From Streptomyces speibonae (lineage in GTDB: Bacteria > Actinomycetota > Actinomycetes > Streptomycetales > Streptomycetaceae): a stretch of DNA of 7,700 bases. Made by a program: the position numbers and the translations under genes. Numbering within the stretch: position 1 is the stretch's first letter; the number at the start of each line of letters is the position of its first letter. The notes beneath the pieces are model-generated. The model was given only the letters and a program-made list of their open reading frames with translations. It was not told where the DNA came from and searched no databases. The DNA lies in assembly GCA_000715605.1 (NCBI GenBank), contig KL568585.1, forward strand, positions 18,548 to 26,247, in the 5' to 3' direction. Shown here in pieces: positions 1-6,260 of the stretch.

Positions 1-17
1 ATGTGTATAAGAGACAG
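1..17. other. Sequencing adapter remnant (Nextera/Tn5 mosaic end)
   Basis: Bases 1-17 (ATGTGTATAAGAGACAG) are identical to the last 17 bases of the 19-bp Tn5 mosaic end used in Nextera libraries (AGATGTGTATAAGAGACAG). This is untrimmed adapter left at a contig edge, not genomic DNA. It supplies a false ATG and translates as MCIRD in the frame of the first gene, so any protein starting MCIRDR here has an artificial N-terminus. Genomic sequence begins at about base 18. Confidence 0.97.
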
Positions 18-771
18 GGGCTGGGCCGTCCGGTACGGGGGCAAGCTCTACTACAACCCGGGACTGCCGGAGGTGCGTGCCTTCGTGCGGGAGGCGATGC
101 TCGACGCGGTGCGCAGGTACCCGGTCGACGCGGTCCACTTCGACGACTACTTCTACCCGTACCCGGAGGCCGGCCAGACCTTCGACGACGACCGCGCCTA
201 CGACACCCACGGCGGGGACTTCCCGGACCGCGCGGCCTGGCGGCGGGACAACGTCGACCGGCTGGTGCGCGAGACGGCCGCCGGGATCAAGGAGATCCGG
301 CCGGGCACCCGGTTCGGCATCAGCCCCTTCGGGGTGTGGCGCAACGCCGAGACCGACGAGCACGGCTCCGCCACCCGCGCGGGCGTGCAGACGTACGACG
401 ACCTGCACGCGGACACCCGCAGGTGGGCCCGTGAGAACTGGATCGACTACATCTGCCCGCAGCTGTACTGGAACATCGGCTTCGGCCCCGCCGACTACGC
501 CGAGCTGGTCCGCTGGTGGTCCGACGTCGTCCGGGACTCCGCGACACAGCTCCACGTCGGCGAGGCGCTGTACAAGGCGGGCGACCCCGCGCAGCCGGCG
601 GCCTGGCAGGACCCGGCCGAGCTGTCGCGCCACCTCACGCTGGCGAAGACATACCCGGAGGTGCGCGGGCACGTCTTCTTCGCGGCCAGGGAGGTCGGGG
701 AGGACAAGATTGGGGCCATGGCCCGGGTGGTCGCCGACCACTACCGGCGGCCGGCGCGGACGCCACGATGA
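18..771 (+). CDS. GHL10/DUF187-type glycoside hydrolase-like protein, 5'-truncated
   Basis: About 250 C-terminal residues are present. The real start lies off the contig, because the ATG at base 1 belongs to adapter sequence. Counting from base 1, recognisable blocks are the YYNPGLPEVRAFV region (residues 17-29), HFDDYFYP (46-53), GISPFGVWRN (106-115), YICPQLYW (150-157) and a late GHVFFAAREV strand (223-232). These match the TIM-barrel 'glycosyl hydrolase-like 10' family (Pfam DUF187; relatives of B. subtilis YngK and E. coli YddW). Members are often secreted or lipid-anchored and thought to act on cell-wall glycans; the missing N-terminus would carry any signal peptide. The acidic residues in HFDD are typical of the substrate cleft. 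Its TGA stop lies 40 bp from the stop of the convergent LAL gene, with no strong terminator hairpin between them. It is probably a chromosomal flank unrelated to the operon on the right. The family call is firm; the substrate is unknown. Confidence 0.88.
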
Positions 772-811
772 CGGAGGGCGGGCTCTCGTTCTTCGCCACC
801 GTTCTCGCGCC

Positions 812-3688
812 TCAGCGGCGCTCCGGGGTCGAGGCTGCGAGCGCCCGGGAGAGGTTCTCCCGTGAGACGATGCCGAGCTTCCGGTACGCCTGCGTGAGGT
901 GCCACTCCACCGTCTTGACCGTCACGAAGAGCGTCTGCGCGATGACCCGGTTGCTCAGGCCCTCGGCGGCCAGGGCCACCACCCGCTCTTCAGAGGGCGT
1001 CAGCGTGGACGGAGACCGCTTGCGGCGACCCGGGCCGCGTGCCGGGGCTTCGAGTGACAGCAGCTCCTCCCGGGCCCGGCTGTGCAGGCGGTACGCCCCG
1101 CAGTCACCGGCCAGTTCGACGGCGAGCCGGAGCTGCTCGCGTGCCGTCGAGGTCTTGCCGGCCTTGCCCAGCCCCCTGCCGTGGGCGTACAGGGTGCGGG
1201 CCCGTTCGAGGAGCGCCGGTGAGCCGTCCAACAGGTCGACGGCCTCCTCCAGCAGGAGCAGGGCGCGGTCCGGGGCCGCGGTCGAGGCCAGGGTCCGCAG
1301 CACGACGGCCAGGGGGCGGGCCGCTCCGAACGCGTACGCACGGGCGAGCTCCTCCTCACCCAGCTCGCGCGCGTCCCGCACCCGCCCGCTGCGGTGGAGG
1401 GCCGTGATGATCGGGGCCCACATACCGACCGACCCCGCCGCCGGGCCGAGTTCCGCGTCGAGTCCTCGTCCCCTCACCAGGTCGGCCACCCCCGCGTCGG
1501 TCTGCCCGAGCGCGAGCCGCAGCCGTCCGCGGGCGCGCAGCAGAGGAAGGTGGGCGGATGTGTCGCTCTCGGCGTCGAGCAGCTCACGTGCCGACAGCTC
1601 AGCGGTGGCCCGCTCCAGGTCGCCCTGCTCGATCAGCGCCTCGACCAGGGCCGCCGCCGCGATCGGTTGCGCGATCGTGGGGCGGCCCGCCGACTCGCTC
1701 GCCTCCAGAGCAGTCGCGGCGAGTCCGGCGGCGGCGGACACCTGACCGAGCTGCAGCTCGACGTACGCCTGCAGGCAGTGGTCGAGGTGGAACAGGTGGA
1801 CTCCCCTGCGCCGGGACTCGTCAATCAGCGTCCGTATGGCGCGGCGCGCCTCCGGGAGCCGGTCGCAGGCAGCCAGGGAACAGGTCGCGGTGAGGGCCGC
1901 ACCCCAGCCGACGCCGTTCTCGGCGGGCAGGCCCGCCTGGCGCAGTACGTCGTCGGCCGAGTCCGCCATCCGCGTGGCGTCCGTTCCGTTCCACAGCTGT
2001 TCGAGAAGGACGTGAACGCTCCGGTGGGAGTTCGTCCCGGCCTCCTGCTCCCGGATCTGGGCCAGGCGTTGTCGGCGGAGATCACGGGCCCCGGGGGACA
2101 GCCCGCCGATCCAGGACAGCGCGTCGTCCAGGTCCGCGACGGCATCCGCCATCCGAAGTTCGACGATCGTGTCGGCCAGCACGGTGACGGCCTCCTCGAA
2201 CCGGGAACCGGCCGCGAGTGCCCAGGCCAGGTCCCGCGCGACGGCGCCGCGGGCGTCCGGGTCGGACGTGTGCTCCAACGCTTCCCTGAGGTGTCCGGCG
2301 GCCGCCTCGTGGTCGACCGACAGCTCCGCCGTGCCGAGGCGGCTCAGGACCATCGGCAGGTCGCGGTCGGTCGGCGGCTCGCGCAGGGCACGGCGCAGGT
2401 AGGGGACGGTGTCCGGCTCGCCCCGCGCCGCCGCCGCGGCGGCGGCGTCCAGCATGCTTCTGACGGTCCGCTGGTCGCCCTGGGCGGGTGCTTCCAGCAG
2501 GTGTCCGGCGATCTGCTCCGGCGAGGCCCCGGTGCTGGCCAGTGCGCGCGCCGCGCGGGCGTGCAACTGGCCGCGGGTGAGCAGCGGGGTGCTGTCCTGG
2601 ACCGCCGTGCGCACCAGCGGTTGCGCGAACCGCAGCACCGGGCCGTCGATCAGGATCTCCGCGTCGATCAGCGCTGCGAGCGCCTTCTCGACCCCGGCGT
2701 CGGTGCGGCCGGTGGTCCGTTCCACCACCCACGGTTCCGTCGCACGGCCCAGCACCGCGACCGCCTGGGCCAGTTCAAGGGACGGCTCCGGGAGGCTGCG
2801 CAGTTTGCGGATGATCCAGCGCATGAGACTCCGGGGCGCGCGTTTGGTCAGCCAGTCCAGGCCGGCCCTGGCCGGTCGCCCCGGTCTGGTGGCCGCCTCG
2901 TCGAGCACGGCTCGCACCAGCATGGGATTGCCGTCGGTCGCCTCGAAGATCGACTCGGCGATCGCCGTGGGGTCGGGTCCGGCGACGGTCTCCGCGACGA
3001 CCTGCTCCAGGCCCCGCAGGCTCAGCGGCGCCGGCCGGAGCACGGTCGACTCGAAGGAGGTGACCACGGTGCCCAGCAGGTCGGCGGCCGGACTGGGGCC
3101 GCGAGGCTCCACAGCGACAGCCAGCACGATGGGGCTCCGCCCGACACGGGCGGCGAGGTAACTGAGAAACCGTAACGAGGGCAGATCGGCCAGTTGCGCG
3201 TCGTCGACCACGAGTACGAGGCGGCGGTCACCGGCGAGGTCGAGAATGATGCGGTGCAACTCGTGGAGCAGTGAGTGCCATTCCGCCGCGTCAACCTCGT
3301 CGGGCAGTTTGCCGTGGAGCAGGTGGGCGATGCGCGAGCCGTGCAGTCGGGCGGGCATGTCCTCGCCCGGAGGGTCCTCGCCCGCGGATTCAATCAGTTG
3401 CGCGACCGCTCCCAGGGCGAACGAGGCCTCGAATTCGTGCCCTCTCGCATGGAGTACCAGGAATTCGTTGTCGACGGCCTTGCTGTGCAAGAGGCGCAGG
3501 AGGCTCGACTTGCCTGTCCCCGGTGTACCTTCGACTGCGATAACTCCACCGAATCCGCCGCGCAGATCGTCGAGTTTTCTTTCGATCTCGGATATTTCCG
3601 TTTGTCGTTCGAGAAGTTCGGTGCGTGATCTGTCGAATAAGTTGATCAACACGGTCAGCGCTTCCCCGTATCGCCTGGCCGAGAACAT
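812..3688 (-). CDS. LAL-type LuxR-family transcriptional regulator (ATPase + HTH), TTA-containing
   Basis: The 958-aa length is normal for Large ATP-binding LuxR (LAL) regulators, common pathway-specific activators in actinomycete metabolite clusters. Walker A is GTPGTGKS (residues 54-61) and Walker B is RLVLVVDD (156-163). A long alpha-helical, TPR-like middle follows (about 330-880). A GerE/LuxR HTH closes the protein (896 to about 950: LTPSEERVVALAAEGLSNR, then TVKTVEWHL). Codons 17 (3638-3640) and 172 (3173-3175) are TTA, read in Streptomyces by the bldA tRNA, so translation is probably tied to development. The ATG at 3686-3688 has no clear Shine-Dalgarno. A GTG at codon 13 (3650-3652) is preceded by GGGGAAG (complement of 3661-3667) at 8 nt and could be the true start; either way the first TTA is translated. 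The gene is divergent from the P450 operon across 468 bp, which suggests it activates that operon (inference). Confidence 0.93.
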   Translation of the reverse strand: MFSARRYGEALTVLINLFDRSRTELLERQTEISEIERKLDDLRGGFGGVIAVEGTPGTGKSSLLRLLHSKAVDNEFLVLHARGHEFEASFALGAVAQLIESAGEDPPGEDMPARLHGSRIAHLLHGKLPDEVDAAEWHSLLHELHRIILDLAGDRRLVLVVDDAQLADLPSLRFLSYLAARVGRSPIVLAVAVEPRGPSPAADLLGTVVTSFESTVLRPAPLSLRGLEQVVAETVAGPDPTAIAESIFEATDGNPMLVRAVLDEAATRPGRPARAGLDWLTKRAPRSLMRWIIRKLRSLPEPSLELAQAVAVLGRATEPWVVERTTGRTDAGVEKALAALIDAEILIDGPVLRFAQPLVRTAVQDSTPLLTRGQLHARAARALASTGASPEQIAGHLLEAPAQGDQRTVRSMLDAAAAAAARGEPDTVPYLRRALREPPTDRDLPMVLSRLGTAELSVDHEAAAGHLREALEHTSDPDARGAVARDLAWALAAGSRFEEAVTVLADTIVELRMADAVADLDDALSWIGGLSPGARDLRRQRLAQIREQEAGTNSHRSVHVLLEQLWNGTDATRMADSADDVLRQAGLPAENGVGWGAALTATCSLAACDRLPEARRAIRTLIDESRRRGVHLFHLDHCLQAYVELQLGQVSAAAGLAATALEASESAGRPTIAQPIAAAALVEALIEQGDLERATAELSARELLDAESDTSAHLPLLRARGRLRLALGQTDAGVADLVRGRGLDAELGPAAGSVGMWAPIITALHRSGRVRDARELGEEELARAYAFGAARPLAVVLRTLASTAAPDRALLLLEEAVDLLDGSPALLERARTLYAHGRGLGKAGKTSTAREQLRLAVELAGDCGAYRLHSRAREELLSLEAPARGPGRRKRSPSTLTPSEERVVALAAEGLSNRVIAQTLFVTVKTVEWHLTQAYRKLGIVSRENLSRALAASTPERR
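2427..2446. repeat. Perfect 20-bp palindrome in a poly-alanine stretch of the LAL gene
   Basis: Bases 2427-2446 are (GCC)x3 followed by GCGGCGGCGGC and equal their own reverse complement. On the minus strand they encode part of a run of seven alanines (about residues 414-420, within DAAAAAAARGE). It is best explained as GC-biased alanine codons rather than a regulatory site. It is a likely trouble spot for polymerase slippage or assembly, although the frame stays open through it. Confidence 0.6.
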
Positions 3689-3726
3689 TTCACTGCGGAT
3701 TTACTTCTGAACGCAGAGGTGACGCC

Positions 3727-3755
3727 AGATTACACGACCCCTGCTCGAGCGTCCA
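3727..3755 (-). promoter_or_regulatory. Candidate promoter of the LAL gene
   Basis: On the minus strand TGGACG (complement of 3750-3755) and TAATCT (complement of 3727-3732) are separated by 17 nt, and the -10-like box lies 38 nt before the ATG at 3688. A shifted reading gives TGTAAT as the -10, with 15-nt spacing. The match to the TTGACA/TATAAT consensus is only partial (4/6 and 3/6), but the local drop in GC content and the position fit a promoter. The spacer contains the 8-bp palindrome GCTCGAGC (3743-3750). Confidence 0.25.
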
Positions 3756-3778
3756 GGATCATTTTCGAGGGTCGAACT
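3745..3778. promoter_or_regulatory. Candidate operator: TCGA-box cluster with a 5-3-5 dyad
   Basis: Three TCGA-led heptamers occur in 34 bp: TCGAGCG (3745-3751), TCGAGGG (3765-3771) and TCGAACT (3772-3778). The last two form the perfect inverted repeat TTCGA-GGG-TCGAA (3764-3776). This sits just upstream of the candidate -35 of the LAL gene, 76-88 nt before its ATG, where an operator could lie. The first two heptamers resemble the TCGAGXX half-sites of SARP activators, but their 20-bp spacing is not the usual 11 or 22 bp. Which protein binds, if any, cannot be told from the sequence. Confidence 0.3.
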
Positions 3779-3887
3779 AAAGCCTGAGTGCTCCGCGGGG
3801 GTGTCGGAGGTGACCTGCGGCGGGTCTTGGCGTCCGGAGCGGTGACTCCAGTCGTCATCGATGGCCGTCCCCGTTCGGATACTTCAT

Positions 3888-3946
3888 GCTGCCGACATGT
3901 ACCCGCATCGAAACGGCCGTCGTCCCGAAACAGAAAGTTCGGCAGC
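3888..3946. repeat. Widely spaced 8-bp inverted repeat in the divergent region
   Basis: GCTGCCGA (3888-3895) is the exact reverse complement of TCGGCAGC (3939-3946), with 43 bp between the arms. It lies about midway between the two divergent starts. It could be a pair of half-sites for a looping or multimeric regulator, or chance in GC-rich DNA. No function is assigned. Confidence 0.25.
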
Positions 3947-3997
3947 CGATACGTCGGTCGCCCGTTCTCAATTCCGCGCGAGATGATCACCAAGGCC

Positions 3998-4016
3998 GGG
4001 CGGCCGCCGGCCGCCC
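3998..4016. repeat. Perfect GC-rich hairpin (8-bp arms, 3-nt loop) in the divergent region
   Basis: GGGCGGCC (3998-4005) and GGCCGCCC (4009-4016) are perfect inverted repeats around GCC. As RNA the stem would be very stable. No U-tract follows on either strand. It lies about 140 bp upstream of the P450 start and about 310 bp from the LAL start. It could separate divergent transcripts or sit in a long leader, or be a composition effect. The function is open. Confidence 0.4.
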
Positions 4017-4089
4017 CAGGTCGCCACCGCACCCCCAGAGTTCCGGTCGCTCACCCCGGGGAATCGGGTCGCACGCCGCATGGAAATGT

Positions 4090-4105
4090 CTGGGGTTCTG
4101 CCCAG
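4090..4105. promoter_or_regulatory. Candidate LuxR-type operator upstream of the P450 operon
   Basis: CTGGG-N6-CCCAG (4090-4105) is a 16-bp dyad ending 51 bp before the P450 ATG. It agrees at 13 of 16 positions with CTVGGGAWWTCCCBAG, the site described for PAS-LuxR regulators such as PimM. It overlaps the place where a -35 would be if CACAAT (4119-4124) is a -10 box with a 17-nt spacer, an arrangement typical of activator sites. The LAL protein here has no PAS domain, so this is a candidate target, not an identification. Confidence 0.35.
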
Positions 4106-4156
4106 GGCGGGCGTCGGACACAATCGGTTCGTCCCCTCACCCCAGGAGTCGTCGGC

Positions 4157-5371
4157 ATGCCACGTGGTCGACCGATCACCGCGCCCTCCTCGATGGAGCT
4201 CTGCGACCCGGACCTCTACGCTCAGGGACGCCCCGAGGAACTCTGGCAGCGGATGCGGCGGGCGGCCCCCGTGCACGAGGGCGAGTACGACGGTCGCCGG
4301 TTCCACGCCGTGCTGTCGCACGCCGAGATCTCCCGGGTCGTCAAGGACACCCGTAACTTCACCTCCCAGCAGGGCATGCGGCTGGATCAGAACCCCGCCG
4401 CGACGGCGGCGGCCTCGGGCAAGATGCTGATCATCACCGATCCGCCGCGGCACGGCGCGATCCGGCGGATCGTAGGCGGCGCCTTCACCCCGCGCATGGT
4501 GGCCCGGCTGGAGCGCACCATGCGCGACACGGTCACCGCCGTACTGGACGAGGCCCTGGAGACCGGCGAGTGCGACTTCACCCAGGTCGCGGCCGGGCTG
4601 CCGCTCTCGGTGATCTGCGACATGCTCGGTGTGCCGCCCGGCGACCGGGACTTCATGCTGGAGCGCACCATGGTGGCCTTCGGTGCGGGAACGGGAACGG
4701 AAACAGACCCGCTCGCGTCGGCCGCGGCGCACGCGGACATCCTGTCGTACTACGAGGAGTTGCTGGCCCGCCGCAGACGCGAACCCCAGGAGGACATCGT
4801 CACCGCGCTGGCGCACGGCACGGTCGACGGCGTTCCCCTCACCGACGAGGAGATCTTCCTCAACTGCGACGGGCTCGTGTCGGGTGGCAACGAGACCACG
4901 CGGCACGCGAGCGTCGGCGGCCTGCTGGCGCTGGTGCGGAATCCGGCGCAGTGGGAGTCGTTGCGCAAGGACCCGGATCTGCTGCCGGCCGCGGTGCAGG
5001 AGATCCTACGGTTCACCAGCCCCGCGATGCACGTGCTGCGCACCGCCACCGCCTCGGTGGAGATCGCCGGTCATGCGCTGGACCCCGGTGACCAGGTGGC
5101 GCTGTGGCTGGCGGCGGGCAACCGCGACGACGCGGTGTTCCCGGACCCTGACCGATTCGACGTGACCAGGCGGCCCAACCCCCACCTCGCCTTCGCGGCC
5201 GGGCCCCACTACTGCCTCGGCGCGGCACTCGCCACGCGGGAGCTCACCGTCCTGTTCGAGGAGCTGCTGCGGCGGGTCCGTGGCGCCGAGCTGACCGGCC
5301 CGCCGCGGCGGACGCGGTCGATCCTGATCTGGGGTTACGACGCGCTACCCGTGCGACTCGTCGCCGACTGA
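4157..5371 (+). CDS. Cytochrome P450 monooxygenase
   Basis: 404 aa, the usual size of a soluble bacterial class I P450 needing separate ferredoxin and reductase; neither is encoded in the window. The start at 4157 is supported by AGGAG (4144-4148) 8 nt upstream. Landmarks are the C-helix DPPRHGAIRR (95-104, with H99 and R103/R104 positioned for haem propionates), I-helix SGGNETTR (242-249, E246/T247 acid-alcohol pair), K-helix EILR (282-285) and the haem loop FAAGPHYCLG (346-355) with thiolate ligand Cys353. The loop has Ala at 347 where Gly is commonest; all catalytic landmarks are intact. It is the first gene of a three-gene operon, 28 bp before the methyltransferase. The likely role is regio-specific hydroxylation of a specialised metabolite or precursor. 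With a type II thioesterase in the operon, a carrier-bound substrate is possible (inference). The CYP family was not assigned and the substrate is unknown. Confidence 0.95.
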   Translation: MPRGRPITAPSSMELCDPDLYAQGRPEELWQRMRRAAPVHEGEYDGRRFHAVLSHAEISRVVKDTRNFTSQQGMRLDQNPAATAAASGKMLIITDPPRHGAIRRIVGGAFTPRMVARLERTMRDTVTAVLDEALETGECDFTQVAAGLPLSVICDMLGVPPGDRDFMLERTMVAFGAGTGTETDPLASAAAHADILSYYEELLARRRREPQEDIVTALAHGTVDGVPLTDEEIFLNCDGLVSGGNETTRHASVGGLLALVRNPAQWESLRKDPDLLPAAVQEILRFTSPAMHVLRTATASVEIAGHALDPGDQVALWLAAGNRDDAVFPDPDRFDVTRRPNPHLAFAAGPHYCLGAALATRELTVLFEELLRRVRGAELTGPPRRTRSILIWGYDALPVRLVAD

Positions 5372-5386
5372 CCCACCGCGCGAGCC

Positions 5387-5392
5387 GGAGGA
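5387..5392 (+). promoter_or_regulatory. Ribosome binding site of the FkbM methyltransferase
   Basis: GGAGGA lies 7 nt before the ATG at 5400, a near-perfect anti-16S match. It fixes the methyltransferase start and supports independent strong translation from the operon mRNA. Confidence 0.8.
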
Positions 5393-5399
5393 AGCGATC

Positions 5400-6260
5400 A
5401 TGAGCGAGGAGCGGACCGCGCACGCCGGACCCGGAGCCGCGCGGCAGGAGGTGAACCTCCCGGACGGCCGGCGGGTGTCGTGCACCAGCCCCGCGGAGGC
5501 GTTGCTCATCTGGCGGGAGGCGACGGGCAGCAGCGGCCTGTACGGGCTCGCCGCACGGGAGTTGCGCCCCCACGACACGGTTCTCGACATCGGCGCCAAC
5601 ATCGGGCTGGTGTCGATCGCGTTCACGGACGCGCAGCGCACGCTCCGGATCGTCGCCGCGGAACCGGTACCGGACGTCTACGCCTGTCTGCGGGACAACA
5701 TCACCCGCCACGTCCCGGGAGCGACCGCGGTGCGCACCGCTGTGGGAGCCGCGCGCGGTGTTCAGGACTTCACCTACTACCCGGCAGCTCCCGGCAACTC
5801 CGGCCTGTACGCCGACCGAGCGGCCGACGACGCCCTCACCAGGACCTTCCTGCGCCACGGCGGTCTCGACGAGGAAGCCGTCGACATGATGATCGACGGA
5901 CTGCACGACGGCCGGACGATCCAGGTCCCGGTCACAACGGTCTCCGACCTCATGAGCAAGCACGACCTCCGATCCGTCGCGCTGCTCAAGGTGGACGTCG
6001 AGCGTGCGGAACTCGACGTCCTGCGCGGTGTCGGTGCCGCCGACTGGCCGGGCATCGGCGCCGTCGTGGCGGAGGTCCACGACGAGGGCGGCCGGCTCGC
6101 ACAGCTGAGCGAGTTGCTGCGGGACGTGGGCTTCTCGCTACGGGTGCGGCAGGACCCCGCACTGCGCGGCACCGAGATGTACGAGGTCTACGCCTACCGG
6201 GCGGGGCACTCGCGGGAACCGGTCGTGACGCATGACGCCCATGAGGAGGCGGGTCGATGA
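5400..6260 (+). CDS. FkbM-family SAM-dependent methyltransferase
   Basis: 286 aa with a Rossmann methyltransferase core. Motif I is VLDIGANIG (61-69) for SAM binding, followed by the acidic end of strand 2 at AAEP (E88). The family-diagnostic LLKVDVERAELDVLRG block is at 195-210, then a VVAEVHDEG strand (222-230). FkbM-family enzymes (Pfam Methyltransf_21; namesake is the FK506 31-O-methyltransferase) usually make O-methyl ethers. Most members read DVEGAE where this one has DVERAE (Arg202). The N-terminal SPAEALLIWREATGSSGLY segment (30-48) probably contributes to the substrate pocket. The start is fixed by GGAGGA at 7 nt. It follows the P450 by 28 bp and overlaps the thioesterase by 4 bp (ATGA at 6257-6260), so it is translationally coupled. 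It may methylate the hydroxyl installed by the P450 (inference). Confidence 0.93.
   Translation: MSEERTAHAGPGAARQEVNLPDGRRVSCTSPAEALLIWREATGSSGLYGLAARELRPHDTVLDIGANIGLVSIAFTDAQRTLRIVAAEPVPDVYACLRDNITRHVPGATAVRTAVGAARGVQDFTYYPAAPGNSGLYADRAADDALTRTFLRHGGLDEEAVDMMIDGLHDGRTIQVPVTTVSDLMSKHDLRSVALLKVDVERAELDVLRGVGAADWPGIGAVVAEVHDEGGRLAQLSELLRDVGFSLRVRQDPALRGTEMYEVYAYRAGHSREPVVTHDAHEEAGR

Larger units (their letters stand above)
3689..4156. other. Divergent intergenic control region (468 bp), no convincing gene
   Basis: The region separates the LAL gene from the P450 operon. The P450 frame stays open leftward to an ATG at 3788, but that extension lacks a Shine-Dalgarno and any recognisable P450 sequence, and the family-length protein starts at 4157. 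A 100-codon minus-strand frame (3730-4032) also has no coding character. Parts of 3700-3780 and 3860-3970 are less GC-rich than the genes. The region holds the dyad elements listed separately and is the obvious place for regulator binding and both promoters. Confidence 0.7.

Noticed and set aside
1..17. ATG start codon and MCIRDR N-terminus for the first gene
   Set aside because: The sequence is Nextera adapter, not genomic DNA; the gene is truncated at the contig edge.
846..862. Perfect inverted repeat CGGGAGA-GGT-TCTCCCG as a terminator for the GHL10 gene
   Set aside because: It lies inside the conserved HTH codons of the LAL gene (SRENLSR), so it is explained by coding sequence, and no U-tract follows. 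A double role cannot be excluded.
516..1745. 409-codon plus-strand open frame overlapping the GHL10 and LAL genes
   Set aside because: It crosses two confident genes in another frame and has Ser/Arg/Ala-rich shadow composition.
1394..3175. 593-codon plus-strand open frame opposite the LAL gene
   Set aside because: It is Arg/Gly-rich with no recognisable domain. It arises from codon bias of the well-supported minus-strand LAL gene.
3730..4032. 100-codon minus-strand frame in the divergent region
   Set aside because: It has no ribosome binding site, no recognisable family and mixed codon use; more likely regulatory DNA.
3788..4156. N-terminal extension of the P450 from an ATG at 3788
   Set aside because: No Shine-Dalgarno and no P450-like sequence. 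The ATG at 4157 has AGGAG at 8 nt and gives a family-typical 404 aa.
3968..4906. 312-codon minus-strand open frame opposite the P450
   Set aside because: It is antisense to a P450 with all motifs intact and shows no domain of its own.
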